From Bacillota bacterium (lineage in GTDB: Bacteria > Bacillota > Clostridia > Acetivibrionales > DSM-1351): DNA of 64,000 bases. Where the stretch lies: positions 38,075 to 102,074 of the forward strand of contig JAEWSZ010000134.1 of the NCBI GenBank assembly GCA_023397905.1, read 5' to 3'. The notes below the pieces were generated by a model, which was not told the DNA's origin, made no database searches, and saw only the letters and a list, made by a program, of their open reading frames with translations. A program made the translations under genes and the position numbers. Below are positions 1 through 7,860 of the stretch, one piece after another (position 1 is the first letter of the stretch; every line of letters starts with the position of its first letter).

Positions 1-702
1 GAGAAATTCCTTGTAACGCTCGCCGTCATTACGCAGAAACGCCTTGCGGTATTTCATCATGGCCTTGGAAGGCTGCTTGGCGTAATCAAAGGCGTAGTCT
101 TTCTCACGCAGGTTGTTTTCGATAATTTTAATATACGCACGCAGCTTACTCAGGGCTTTGCGGTACTCAGCCTCCGTCAAGCCAAGCGCTTTCGCTATCA
201 TCTTTCCAAAACGCACTGTGTCGGCACTGTGGGCGTTGACCGAGGGCATCCACTTGCCAAGCAAAGAAACTGCTTCGTTTTTGGTCAGAGCTTCCATGTC
301 GGCTTTAAATTGCTCTTTTATGTATTCGATTGCCGCTTGTCTCGCAGGCGTATCCAGCAAGCAAAGCAGGTCATCAAAGCGTCCGTATTCCGGCACTGCC
401 CACAGGTTCTTCGACACGCTGTTCAGACGGTCGCTTGCCATATGGCGCAGTATAGTGCGGAATACCAACCGCTCGCCTAAGCCCCCACGAATATCCCGGG
501 CAAAAAAGAGTGTTTTCAGCGCAAGGTCGGGGTTCTCCGCCCATGCCCTGTCAAAGCGGGCATTAATCTCCGCTTCCGGCTCTCTGCGCAATGCGCCCAT
601 AGTGGCGAACAGGTCAAGGCAATCGGACTGTGTGGTCAGATATGTAGCCGCACCGTTCTCCGTGGTGGTTTGGTTAGCTTCTTTTTTCAAGAATTTCAGC
701 AT
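1..702 (-). CDS. DUF2828 / TROVE-vWA-like protein, N-terminal part (runs off the window)
   Basis: The reading frame is open from ATG at 702 to base 1, giving 234 codons with no stop, so the C-terminus lies outside the window. GGAGGGA sits at 711-717. The N-terminus reads MLKFLKKEANQTTTENGAAT and continues through a segment containing SDCLDLFATMGALRR and FFARDIRGGLGER. I recognise this as the DUF2828 family, whose members I recall as Ro60-like proteins with a TROVE-like helical part and a C-terminal vWA fold; that C-terminal part is not visible here. Apparent plus-strand frames over this stretch are shadows. The gene follows, on the same strand, an array of tRNA-like RNA elements (728-1132) and two WYL regulators. 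An RNA-binding role is inferred from family resemblance and context. Confidence 0.75.
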   Translation of the reverse strand, partial: MLKFLKKEANQTTTENGAATYLTTQSDCLDLFATMGALRREPEAEINARFDRAWAENPDLALKTLFFARDIRGGLGERLVFRTILRHMASDRLNSVSKNLWAVPEYGRFDDLLCLLDTPARQAAIEYIKEQFKADMEALTKNEAVSLLGKWMPSVNAHSADTVRFGKMIAKALGLTEAEYRKALSKLRAYIKIIENNLREKDYAFDYAKQPSKAMMKYRKAFLRNDGERYKEFL

Positions 703-727
703 GGTTGATTTCCCTCCTTCAATAAAC

Positions 728-780
728 AAGGCACTGTTTTAACACTTGACAGGTGTAAGTTGGTTTGCTGTAAGTGCCTT
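728..780 (-). ncRNA. tRNA-like / Y-RNA-like element 1
   Basis: The ends form a perfect 8-bp stem (AAGGCACT at 728-735 with AGTGCCTT at 773-780). Read on the minus strand, the 5' stem is followed by ACAGCA (after one extra T) and later by a small hairpin ACAC-CTGTCAA-GTGT with a 7-nt loop, placed like a T-arm. It is the last element before the DUF2828 gene, 11 bases from that gene's ribosome-binding site. The fold is hand-drawn; the strand is inferred from neighbouring genes and from the shared motif. Confidence 0.6.
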
Positions 781-787
781 TACCGAA

Positions 788-860
788 TCAATTACAGTTG
801 AAAGCCTTCACCTTCCAAGCGAATATCGCTTTAAGCTGGTTTTCAGCCGATAGTAATTGA
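788..860 (-). ncRNA. tRNA-like / Y-RNA-like element 2 (divergent)
   Basis: Perfect 8-bp terminal stem (TCAATTAC at 788-795, GTAATTGA at 853-860) with an internal hairpin AAGCGA-TAT-TCGCTT. This copy lacks the ACAGCA box found just inside the 5' stem of the other four and has no clear T-arm, so it is the weakest member of the array. It lies 7 nt from element 1 and 17 nt from element 3. Confidence 0.45.
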
Positions 861-877
861 CTTTAGTTTCATAAAGC

Positions 878-940
878 AAGGCGCATCGGCTTGTCTCATC
901 AAGTCGCTATAATGGGAGAATTGTCTGCTGTATGCGCCTT
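878..940 (-). ncRNA. tRNA-like / Y-RNA-like element 3
   Basis: Perfect 9-bp terminal stem (AAGGCGCAT at 878-886, ATGCGCCTT at 932-940). On the minus strand the 5' stem is followed directly by ACAGCA. A hairpin CTTG-ATGAGA-CAAG (890-903) lies near the 3' stem, where a tRNA has its T-arm. Total length is 63 nt. Confidence 0.6.
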
Positions 941-955
941 TTTGGATTTTATTTC

Positions 956-1043
956 AAGATGCCGTTTTCTCATCTTTACGGTTTCCCGCTTGATGCAAGA
1001 TTCGAACTTGCTATGACCATTATGTTGCTGCTGTCGGCATCTT
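956..1043 (-). ncRNA. tRNA-like / Y-RNA-like element 4 with canonical T-arm
   Basis: Perfect 9-bp terminal stem (AAGATGCCG at 956-964, CGGCATCTT at 1035-1043). On the minus strand it has ACAGCA after the 5' stem, then GCAAGTTCGAATCTTGC (995-1011), a 5-bp stem with the loop TTCGAAT, which is exactly the form of a tRNA T-arm. A further CGG-GAAA-CCG hairpin lies between this arm and the 3' stem. No anticodon arm is apparent, so this is not an ordinary tRNA gene. Confidence 0.7.
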
Positions 1044-1051
1044 TAATTTAC

Positions 1052-1132
1052 AAAGCGCATTGGGGATTTGAGCCCCGGATTCGGCGGTATTACCCGTGTC
1101 GTTTCCTCACCAAAGATTGCTGTATGCGCTTT
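1052..1132 (-). ncRNA. tRNA-like / Y-RNA-like element 5 with T-arm
   Basis: Perfect 9-bp terminal stem (AAAGCGCAT at 1052-1060, ATGCGCTTT at 1124-1132). On the minus strand it has ACAGCA after the 5' stem and GGGG-CTCAAAT-CCCC (1062-1076) one base before the 3' stem, matching the position and 7-nt loop of a T-arm. The middle contains CGG-GTAATA-CCG instead of a recognisable anticodon arm. It is the first element of the array in the inferred direction of transcription, starting about 10 nt after a TATACT box. Confidence 0.7.
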
Positions 1133-1141
1133 ACAAGTATG

Positions 1142-1147
1142 AGTATA
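1142..1147 (-). promoter_or_regulatory. Candidate -10 box for the RNA array and DUF2828 gene
   Basis: TATACT on the minus strand ends 9 nt before the first RNA element and lies after the terminator of the WYL operon. No convincing -35 box is visible 17-18 nt upstream. The spacing would start transcription at about the 5' end of element 5, which supports minus-strand transcription of the array. Confidence 0.4.
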
Positions 1148-1177
1148 CTTTATTGAAACCAGAAAATCGTGGAAAAA

Positions 1178-1212
1178 AAGTTGCGAACTCATCATAATTG
1201 AATCCGCAACTT
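1178..1212 (-). terminator. Terminator of the WYL regulator operon
   Basis: AAGTTGCG (1178-1185) pairs with CGCAACTT (1205-1212) and is followed on the minus strand by a run of T. It overlaps the end of the second WYL gene, so the downstream RNA array should have its own promoter. Confidence 0.8.
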
Positions 1213-2120
1213 CATATTTTAAGTGCCTGCTGCATTGCAAGTCTCGTCTTAATCAGCCCGATAAAGCTGTCAGGAGCGATAACTTTGAGCATGGGGCCGA
1301 AGGACAATATGCGGATGAGTATTTCCGTCTCATCATGTGCTCCATACCACAACTCAACTTTATAGCTATTTCCCTCCAATCGCCTTGTTTCCTTACGGCA
1401 ATCAGAGAAGTGAAGCATGACGCGGTCAAGAGCGTTCCGTTCATCCTTAAGCATAAAGACCACAGAGCATTCACTGCGTTTTGGCGGATGTAGTTCGTCA
1501 TCTTCATACGGCTCCAGCAATTCACATTCATCAATTCGGGCGATATTAATGTAGGCCGCATATCTGCCGCCGGCTGTTTCCAGGCGGAATTTGTCGTCCT
1601 TTGCGGAATACTCAAGTTTATATGGAATGAATTCGCCGTGCATTGCTCTGTCATTCCGGTTGCGATATTTTATATGCAATTTGCGGCGTTCCGACAAGGC
1701 GACCGCTATGGTTTTGAAATGCGCGATGTAGCTCTTATCTGTATATGGGTCGCCGTCTGCGTATCGGTCAAAGAACACAAAATCCCCATACGTAAAAAGC
1801 GGCTCTGTGTCTTCAAGACCCGAAATATCCGGCTCAAAGAGACTAATACGCGGGTCGGTGAGCAGCGCTTTCAACCACCGCTTTTGCAATTTGGTCAGTG
1901 GCATTTGCGGTGGATTTTTGATTGGAGTATGAAGCTCCTTGTTAATCACCAGCCATTCTTCATTCCTGATAGAAGGCTGTATGGCGAGTATACTCTCTGA
2001 GAATGCCTTATCACCGATAATTTCTAAAATCCGCTTTTCAGTCATGCTGCCTTGCAAAGCCTCACGGATAATTGCGGCAACGGCATTGAAATAAACGCAG
2101 TACACTTCACTAAACAGCAT
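1212..2120 (-). CDS. WYL-domain protein (second of a pair)
   Basis: About 302 residues from ATG at 2120, chosen because GGAGGT lies 7 nt upstream; an earlier in-frame ATG at 2135 has no good site. The protein resembles WYL-domain transcription factors that bind a ligand or nucleic acid through an SH3-like beta-barrel; a segment around ALSERRKLHIKYRNRNDRAM and a later GGRYAAYINIARID stretch fit the WYL core. No N-terminal helix-turn-helix is obvious. It overlaps the upstream WYL gene by 11 bp, so the two are translationally coupled. Such WYL pairs often control RNA-repair or defence genes, here possibly the adjacent tRNA-like array and DUF2828 gene. That regulatory link is inference. Confidence 0.7.
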   Translation of the reverse strand: MLFSEVYCVYFNAVAAIIREALQGSMTEKRILEIIGDKAFSESILAIQPSIRNEEWLVINKELHTPIKNPPQMPLTKLQKRWLKALLTDPRISLFEPDISGLEDTEPLFTYGDFVFFDRYADGDPYTDKSYIAHFKTIAVALSERRKLHIKYRNRNDRAMHGEFIPYKLEYSAKDDKFRLETAGGRYAAYINIARIDECELLEPYEDDELHPPKRSECSVVFMLKDERNALDRVMLHFSDCRKETRRLEGNSYKVELWYGAHDETEILIRILSFGPMLKVIAPDSFIGLIKTRLAMQQALKI

Positions 2121-3348
2121 GTCCATCACCTCCATAGAGGTCTGCGAGCGCTGAATAATCCGCCCAAAATTGCTCCTCTACCTGCTTATTGGAGCAAGTC
2201 AGAGAAGAAATCCTGCCGATAAAGGTCCTGAGCCACGGCATAAGTTCCCAGGCGTCATAAACATCAGCGTAAAACCGCCATGTTGTTTCGTCAAGTCTCT
2301 CGACTGTGCCGCAGCGCTTTTCACGTTCCAACCGCCTGGCTATATGAATATCTTTTTGCTCCACCGCCAGCCTCATCTCAATATGTTCAATATTCCCTTG
2401 TCTGATTGCCACACCCCAGATGTTCGATTGTTCATCTTTCAGGCATTCCAGATATGTATCATATTTCTCCACTGGCTCCAGCGGTTTAACCTTTTGAATG
2501 CTGTCCAGCCTGAAGAAGCAAACCTTTTTCTTCCAAAAGTCATATGCCGCCAAATACTGTCTGCCGCCCTGAACACTGATGTAGATTTTGAGCGGCAGTG
2601 TGACACACCGTCTTGTTCTGCTGTTTTTACCGCCGATCAGTTCAAGTTCAATCTTTCTATGGCCGTGTATAGTCTCTAATAGATCCAGCATAATGCCACT
2701 ATCCAGGGCGAAAAGAAGGTAGTTGTGCTTGAATGTGAAAATGGGCGGCACGCTCTCAAATTTATCAAGCAGAAAACTGCCGACAACACCGAGTGGGTTA
2801 TCTCCGGAGAAAAACGATATTGCGTCCCGCCAAGAGTCAAGATTTGCTTTTGTTTCGGGCAACCCATAAATAAGCTGCTTGCCTTGTTTCTTGGTGACAA
2901 TCAGCCCAACATCCGCATACTCTTTCAGCTTTTTGCGCAGAGTGGATTCATCGAAGGGTTCGGCGTTTTGAAAGGCCGGTAAGTATTCTGTATCAATGCA
3001 GTGCAGTATTTCAGGAATTGTCTTTGCACTGCCGTCAAACAAAATGTCCATCAGCAAAAAATGCAAGCTGATGTCGTTCCTGGTAAAGCCTGATGCCTTC
3101 CATGCTTTGTAAAACGGATTACTCGGGATATGGCGGCTGTCAACCGAAAGGAATACCGCCTTCCCGCTCGCCTCCTGCCGGAAGGACATATAGTCCGAAA
3201 GCCAGCTTTCCACACGGCGTTTTTCGTTGTCGTAGCTTCGCGAACTTTTTGCGTCGAATTCTTCGCGGACTCTGAACCCGTAGACGAAGAACTGCCGCAT
3301 ATATTCGCGGATTCCTGCAAAGTTTTTTATAAGTTCGCTGTATGCCAC
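2110..3348 (-). CDS. WYL-domain transcriptional regulator (first of a pair)
   Basis: 412 residues from ATG at 3348. The N-terminal half has a helical part with a winged-helix-like segment (about residues 95-170, including STLRKKLKEYADVGLIV), which would bind DNA. The C-terminal half has the WYL-type core (about residues 200-290, with HGHRKIELELIGGK and GGRQYLAAYDF) and a C-terminal extension region. This is the usual layout of WYL regulators. It is the first gene of a two-gene unit ending at the terminator at 1178-1212, directly upstream of the RNA array. The ligand is unknown. Confidence 0.7.
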   Translation of the reverse strand: MAYSELIKNFAGIREYMRQFFVYGFRVREEFDAKSSRSYDNEKRRVESWLSDYMSFRQEASGKAVFLSVDSRHIPSNPFYKAWKASGFTRNDISLHFLLMDILFDGSAKTIPEILHCIDTEYLPAFQNAEPFDESTLRKKLKEYADVGLIVTKKQGKQLIYGLPETKANLDSWRDAISFFSGDNPLGVVGSFLLDKFESVPPIFTFKHNYLLFALDSGIMLDLLETIHGHRKIELELIGGKNSRTRRCVTLPLKIYISVQGGRQYLAAYDFWKKKVCFFRLDSIQKVKPLEPVEKYDTYLECLKDEQSNIWGVAIRQGNIEHIEMRLAVEQKDIHIARRLEREKRCGTVERLDETTWRFYADVYDAWELMPWLRTFIGRISSLTCSNKQVEEQFWADYSALADLYGGDGHAV

Positions 3349-3550
3349 AGATTCACCGCCCTTTGAAAAAATATATTATTCTTGCCATGGATGCGCTCAA
3401 TTTCATTTCCAATAGTGTAAAACCATGTATAGGCCTTAATACGTGCTGATTTCCAAAAATGTCTTATGGTAATTTCAGGCAGACCGAAGTGTAAATAACC
3501 CAATTACAACCCGATTTGGGGTAAAGGCGAAGTATTACTATTTATTCAAA

Positions 3551-4504
3551 TTACAAATCATACTCTATCAAGATATCTTGAATAGCCACTATCGTTTCCT
3601 TCAAATGGGATACTGAGATTTTATCCCTTTCATCAAACACATAGATTGATTGCATATGATCAAATCCACTTAAAAAATCTGTAGAATTAAATAGCTCCTT
3701 AATATAAGAAAACTTATGCATTGGGACATCCGCTGGAACGCCTCCTGCTCTGGCCAGTTCTTCACGCCTTTTATACTGTATCATCTTTTCAAATGCTGTT
3801 TTATCTCCAAGCATCTTTTTAATCTGCTCATTTTCAAAAAGAACGGTAATATCATATACATGTTTGGCAACATCAAAAAACATTTTCCGAGAGAAATAAA
3901 ACTCGGAGGCAAAAAGTTTATCTACAAAAATTCTTTCAAGTTTTATTGTCCCAATCTCAAAAGGTATTACATGGAAAGTATTCCCAACGATTTCTTTCTG
4001 CTCTTCTGATGCAAGTCCATAAATTATCGGGCCGATGCTAATCAAATCCATCGGTTCGCTAACAGTAAATGATGTAGACTCTATCTTTACTCTTCCAAAT
4101 CTTTGTAATGAATCCGATTCATCCACTTCAATTATAGGTTCATACTTATAGACCGCAGTTATACTGCCCCTTCTATCCTCACATTCCTCATCTGATCTTT
4201 CAAGGCATGAGTATCCTTTTGCAGAGCTTTTTAAGCGTTTAGCTGCTTGTGTCTTACTAATACCATCATGGATTTCAACTGTTAAATCAATATCTTCTGA
4301 AAACCTTCGAATACTTCCAAGCGCTTTATAAAGTGCGGTACCTCCCTTGAAATAAGCATGGAGATCACTTTGCTTCTCCGCAAGTTCTTTAAGCATCAAT
4401 GTAAGATAGTAATCTTTTTCAAGTATATCTGCTCTTACTCCTGTTCTCTCTTGGACATCTAACAGGAGGGTTTCAAAAGCATCTCTATCTAAGTGCAGGT
4501 TCAT
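3551..4504 (-). CDS. AbiEii-type nucleotidyltransferase toxin
   Basis: About 317 residues from ATG at 4504 (a TTG or ATG at 4531 would overlap the antitoxin gene by 47 bp, against 20 bp here). It has the nucleotidyltransferase hallmarks of the AbiEii/AbiGii family: FKGGTALYKAL near residues 52-62 and SEDIDLTVE near residues 70-78, giving the GG motif and the D-x-D metal-binding pair. In characterised type IV systems the toxin transfers nucleotides to tRNA acceptor ends or otherwise blocks growth during phage infection. It overlaps the antitoxin gene upstream, as is typical for abiEi-abiEii operons. AT-rich codon use fits an acquired module. Confidence 0.85.
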   Translation of the reverse strand: MNLHLDRDAFETLLLDVQERTGVRADILEKDYYLTLMLKELAEKQSDLHAYFKGGTALYKALGSIRRFSEDIDLTVEIHDGISKTQAAKRLKSSAKGYSCLERSDEECEDRRGSITAVYKYEPIIEVDESDSLQRFGRVKIESTSFTVSEPMDLISIGPIIYGLASEEQKEIVGNTFHVIPFEIGTIKLERIFVDKLFASEFYFSRKMFFDVAKHVYDITVLFENEQIKKMLGDKTAFEKMIQYKRREELARAGGVPADVPMHKFSYIKELFNSTDFLSGFDHMQSIYVFDERDKISVSHLKETIVAIQDILIEYDL

Positions 4505-5168
4505 TTTCCATGCTGACAGCCAATTCCGCAATCTGCCAGACGACCTCCTTGCTGTAATATCTCCTTGCGTAGGCTATTAGCTTTTTAAAATCAAGATTAT
4601 TTTGTACAACAAATTTAGCCAATCTCCCTTGCGCATTCTCCACGTCTACCGGAGTTCTGTCTTTATTCTCAATAGCATCCAGCAACTGTAGGTAGGGTCT
4701 TGTTTCTTCATTAACATTCATTAAAGGTCGGCGCAAAATTACCTTTAGCTTGGTATCAACATGATCCCCATATCTTTGACAACGGTTAGTTGCAAAGTAA
4801 CGATATTTAGGAATCTGTGTTGTTAGACCCATTTGATTCAATAAAGATGGTCCAGTTTCATAACCAAATACTTTCATTCCTTTTTTGATGTAAGTTTCAA
4901 TAAAAACCTGCATTGGGTTGAGTTTAGATGGCCCAAATGCAGTCATTTTGGGTTTATAGTAGATACCTTTATCAAATCTTATTAACAGATTATTTTCCCG
5001 GTCCATCAATCGCTTCAACGTAACATTTACAACCTTTTTTGCCTGCTCTACACTTGTACCAAAATGTGTTGCAACCGCTCTCGCAGTATCTTCTGTATAT
5101 ATAGCCACTCCAGGCGTTGCTTTATTAACATATTCTATTATAAATTCACTGTAACCAGTTTGTTTCAT
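4485..5168 (-). CDS. AbiEi-type antitoxin (DUF6088-like)
   Basis: 227 residues from ATG at 5168. The N-terminal 60 residues form a winged-helix-like DNA-binding part with VATHFGTSVEQAKKVVNVTL, followed by the AbiEi antitoxin body with KYRYFATNRCQRYG around residue 120. In this family the antitoxin represses the shared operon through its N-terminal domain and neutralises the toxin through the C-terminal part. It is immediately upstream of and overlapping the AbiEii toxin gene. The promoter region 5169-5431 is very AT-rich and holds no other gene that I can see. Confidence 0.8.
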   Translation of the reverse strand: MKQTGYSEFIIEYVNKATPGVAIYTEDTARAVATHFGTSVEQAKKVVNVTLKRLMDRENNLLIRFDKGIYYKPKMTAFGPSKLNPMQVFIETYIKKGMKVFGYETGPSLLNQMGLTTQIPKYRYFATNRCQRYGDHVDTKLKVILRRPLMNVNEETRPYLQLLDAIENKDRTPVDVENAQGRLAKFVVQNNLDFKKLIAYARRYYSKEVVWQIAELAVSMENEPALR

Positions 5169-5431
5169 TTCTATCCTTCTTTACAATGTTATTTAAAATT
5201 AATATTTTTATATGATATTATGATTCTATAATAACATTTTATTCAATAATATGCAACATAGTTACTAAACATCATTCCACATTCTCTCATTTCGAAAAAG
5301 CATATTACAAATTAAGATAAAAAACCCTTTGCAATAAACATCAACTGTTGCAAGATTTTAATCGGCTAATATGGGATAATTTAAAAGATAAAAAAATAAA
5401 GCCACCAATCAGATAGGCTTATGCATTAATT

Positions 5432-5689
5432 TTATCCCGCTTTATTTTCTAATTTTTCGATTCTCATTTTGTGTTCTGTTTGATTTTCCATGATGGTATA
5501 GGTTACTTCTGTTAAACCATCAAGTTTACCATTTATTAATTTATTATCTGCTTTTAATGCTGTAATATCGCTTTGTATTTTATCAATTTTGGATTCTAAG
5601 GTGTCAATTTTGGATTCGAATGTATCAATTTTGGATTCTATTGTATCAATTTTTCCCAACTTTTCAAGTATTAAATCAAGTTTATCCAT
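5432..5689 (-). CDS. Small coiled-coil protein
   Basis: 85 residues from ATG at 5689 with a strong GGAGGA site. Residues 13-45 contain near-perfect repeats of SKIDT(L/F)E, giving a continuous heptad-like helix, and the rest (LTEVTYTIMENQTEHKMRIEKLE) also looks helical. DNA in this part is a short tandem repeat of about 21 nt. Similar small proteins occur widely in clostridial mobile regions with no assigned function. I cannot tell its role. Confidence 0.65.
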   Translation of the reverse strand: MDKLDLILEKLGKIDTIESKIDTFESKIDTLESKIDKIQSDITALKADNKLINGKLDGLTEVTYTIMENQTEHKMRIEKLENKAG

Positions 5690-5931
5690 GCTTATTCCTC
5701 CTGAAACAATTATATCATGTGTCAGTAAAACATAGCTACACTTATATATAAAAAATATGGATAAAGATTACCCCAAATGTAAATTTGAATTTTCAGTGAT
5801 TTTTTAGGTTGACAAGGTGATTAATGAAATTATATAGAAATATTCCATTTTATTCAATCTTAAGTATAATGAGTTTACAAAGGGTCTATATCTGATAGAT
5901 ATTTATTTCATTGATACCTTCTAAACCCTGG

Positions 5932-5990
5932 AACCTTGAATTCTCAGCACTTCAAGGTTCTTAGATTTTGGAGCTCCCATCCAGATCCGA
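5932..5990 (-). pseudogene. tRNA-Thr 3'-end remnant with its terminator
   Basis: 5969-5990 matches the last ~20 nt of the intact tRNA-Thr at 8647-8722 (GGAGCTCCCATCCAGAT shared), read on the minus strand. A hairpin GGAACCTTGAA ... TTCAAGGTTC (5931-5960) follows it, as terminators follow the other tRNA copies. The rest of the tRNA is missing; the sequence switches at about 5988 into the direct repeat that bounds the next insert. Confidence 0.6.
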
Positions 5991-6030
5991 ACCAGCTTAC
6001 AACTTTCAAAACAAAAAGGATATCGGAAAA
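5988..6030. repeat. Left direct repeat bounding the 2.3-kb insert
   Basis: CGAACCAGCTTACAACTTTC and the following bases match 8312-8355 over the whole length except one inserted C. The right copy is part of a tRNA terminator, so the pair looks like an attachment-type or recombination duplication at a tRNA locus. Confidence 0.65.
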
Positions 6031-6051
6031 GGCGCGGTTTAATAGGGAAAC

Positions 6052-7320
6052 TTATTGAACCATACCCCAAAGTGTTGTAGGAGAAACCTTTTTGAAAACA
6101 ATCATTCCATCAAATATATCATTTGGAACAATGGTTGTTGTATAAAAGGATTTCAAAAGTTTTTGCCAACCCGAAATTCCTACGTTTAACGTCGTAATCT
6201 TTTGTTGTCCGTCCAAAAGTTTTTGCCAATTTTCATCATCAATCACTTTTGAGAAGTCAATATAGTAAAAATCGCTCTCAACATTGTAGAGTAGACTATT
6301 TAATTCATTTCGATTTTTAACTTCCATAACACTAAAATTCCCATTATTATCTTGTGAGTTAAATTCTGTATTTTCTGCGTCTGTCCCAATCGCAAAGTAG
6401 CTTTTTCCTATGTCTTTAGTCAGTAATTCTCCCAAGCAAGTGTAGCCGGAAGTTGAGGTTTTCCCAATATGGCCGTTATGGCCGTTAATAAAGAGTACGC
6501 TATCATCGCGGTGCTGTAAAAACCAGTTTACTTTTTCAGACATATACTTATCCCGCAAGGAGTTATAATCGGAATTATTGCTTAACAGTATTTCGCTACA
6601 TTCATAGATTGTATTTGCGCTTTCCCTTGCAAAATCAAAGGCGGTTTGCCCAGAAATGGCTGCAATATCTGCTTTAGAAGCATCCATTTCTTTCAACAAT
6701 CCTAAAACATCTGTTTTAGACTTATTCAAAACTTCTGCTCTTAATGTCAACCTTGTTTCATCAGTTAATTGTGAAAGGGACGTTTTATATTCTTTACTTA
6801 GCGCTGGTGCAGCCACATCTAATACGGAAAACAGGTATTCCTTGTTGTTATCGTATCGCTGTATATCCATTCCATAAAAATGCAAGTCTTTTCCCTCGGG
6901 AGCGTCTTTATTATAGGAACGCATCCAATCCACCAAATTAGCCATTTCTTGTGTGTGATAAATATTAAAACCAATTTCTCCAACAACATCTTTAGCGGTT
7001 CCCTCTGCTCCATGAATATAAGCGTCTACCTTTAATGCTCCACCAAAGTCGCCTTCAATAATGAATGTTCGGCAGCCATTGTTTGCGACTAATGCCTTGA
7101 ATACTTCTGCTTTCATTTGTTGATATTCTTTTGTGCCGTGGCTTGCTTCTCCAAGTCCCACAACCTGCACATTTTCAGATACATTCAAGGTGCTGATGTC
7201 TGTTTGTAAGACAGATAAATCGGCTGATACTGCGGCTGTTTTATTTTCACACCCTGCAAGCAGGCTAACGCTCAATGTTGCCATTATAATAATACTTAAA
7301 ATCCATTTTTCATTTTGCAT
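6052..7320 (-). CDS. Erythromycin-esterase-like lipoprotein
   Basis: 422 residues from ATG at 7320 (GGAGTGG upstream). It starts with a lipoprotein signal peptide whose lipobox is LLAGC at about residues 20-24, so it should be anchored outside the membrane. The body matches the erythromycin esterase (EreA/EreB) superfamily: VVGLGEASHGTKEYQQMK near residue 55 supplies the family Glu and His, then FIIEGDFGG and a later INGHNGHIGK segment near residue 280. Family members hydrolyse macrolide lactones or other esters; an extracellular lipoprotein form may have another substrate. It is in an insert with a membrane protein and an XRE regulator, all on the minus strand. Confidence 0.85.
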   Translation of the reverse strand: MQNEKWILSIIIMATLSVSLLAGCENKTAAVSADLSVLQTDISTLNVSENVQVVGLGEASHGTKEYQQMKAEVFKALVANNGCRTFIIEGDFGGALKVDAYIHGAEGTAKDVVGEIGFNIYHTQEMANLVDWMRSYNKDAPEGKDLHFYGMDIQRYDNNKEYLFSVLDVAAPALSKEYKTSLSQLTDETRLTLRAEVLNKSKTDVLGLLKEMDASKADIAAISGQTAFDFARESANTIYECSEILLSNNSDYNSLRDKYMSEKVNWFLQHRDDSVLFINGHNGHIGKTSTSGYTCLGELLTKDIGKSYFAIGTDAENTEFNSQDNNGNFSVMEVKNRNELNSLLYNVESDFYYIDFSKVIDDENWQKLLDGQQKITTLNVGISGWQKLLKSFYTTTIVPNDIFDGMIVFKKVSPTTLWGMVQ

Positions 7321-7377
7321 ATCACCACTCCAGTCCCTTCTTTTCTGTAACGAAGGAAACGTGATTGATTAAAACAA

Positions 7378-7860
7378 TCAATCCTGTTCATCTTCTTCAT
7401 TTAGTTTTTTTTCAATCCTTTGCTGTCCTTTCCTATTGAACCAATATAGAAGAGCAAATACAACGGAGATAAAACCAGCTGCAGAAATAAAAGTAATCAC
7501 TAACACTGCAATAAAAAGTCCGTCGAATACTCCAGTGTACTTATCACCGTATAGAGAATAATTTCTTATTCCATTTATAATGCTTATAGCAAGGCTTAAA
7601 GCTAAAACAGCCGATACTATTAATGCCTTTCCACCTTTAGACGTATTCATAAAATTGTATCCGAGCAACATGCTCCTTACTGCAATGTAAGCTGTTGATA
7701 AAATAATAATACCAAGTTCAACGGCATACTGTGAGAAAGACATATCCATCACATAGCATTTAATAAAAACAGAAGCAGCCGCAAGGAATAGCACTACAAA
7801 ATAGGCTTCACTTTGAATCTTGTTGTTTAATTGTAAGACACGTTCATCTTTGATTTTCAT
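7378..7860 (-). CDS. Small integral membrane protein (DUF6773-like)
   Basis: About 160 residues starting at ATG 7860, which overlaps the stop of the upstream XRE gene (TAATG) and has GGGAGGAGC upstream. It contains four to five hydrophobic segments (roughly residues 20-40, 45-65, 80-100 and 115-140) and a charged C-terminal tail. This kind of protein is often encoded with a small XRE regulator in Clostridia. Function unknown. Confidence 0.7.
   Translation of the reverse strand: MKIKDERVLQLNNKIQSEAYFVVLFLAAASVFIKCYVMDMSFSQYAVELGIIILSTAYIAVRSMLLGYNFMNTSKGGKALIVSAVLALSLAISIINGIRNYSLYGDKYTGVFDGLFIAVLVITFISAAGFISVVFALLYWFNRKGQQRIEKKLNEEDEQD

Noticed and set aside
113..742. A 209-codon plus-strand frame
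   Set aside because: It is the antisense shadow of the minus-strand DUF2828 gene, which has a clear ribosome-binding site and family sequence.
932..1240. Short frames over the RNA array on both strands
   Set aside because: They cross paired RNA stems, have no ribosome-binding site and give no protein-like sequence.
5432..5689. CRISPR-like short repeat in the coiled-coil gene
   Set aside because: The ~21-nt repeats are contiguous codon repeats without spacers and encode a regular helix.
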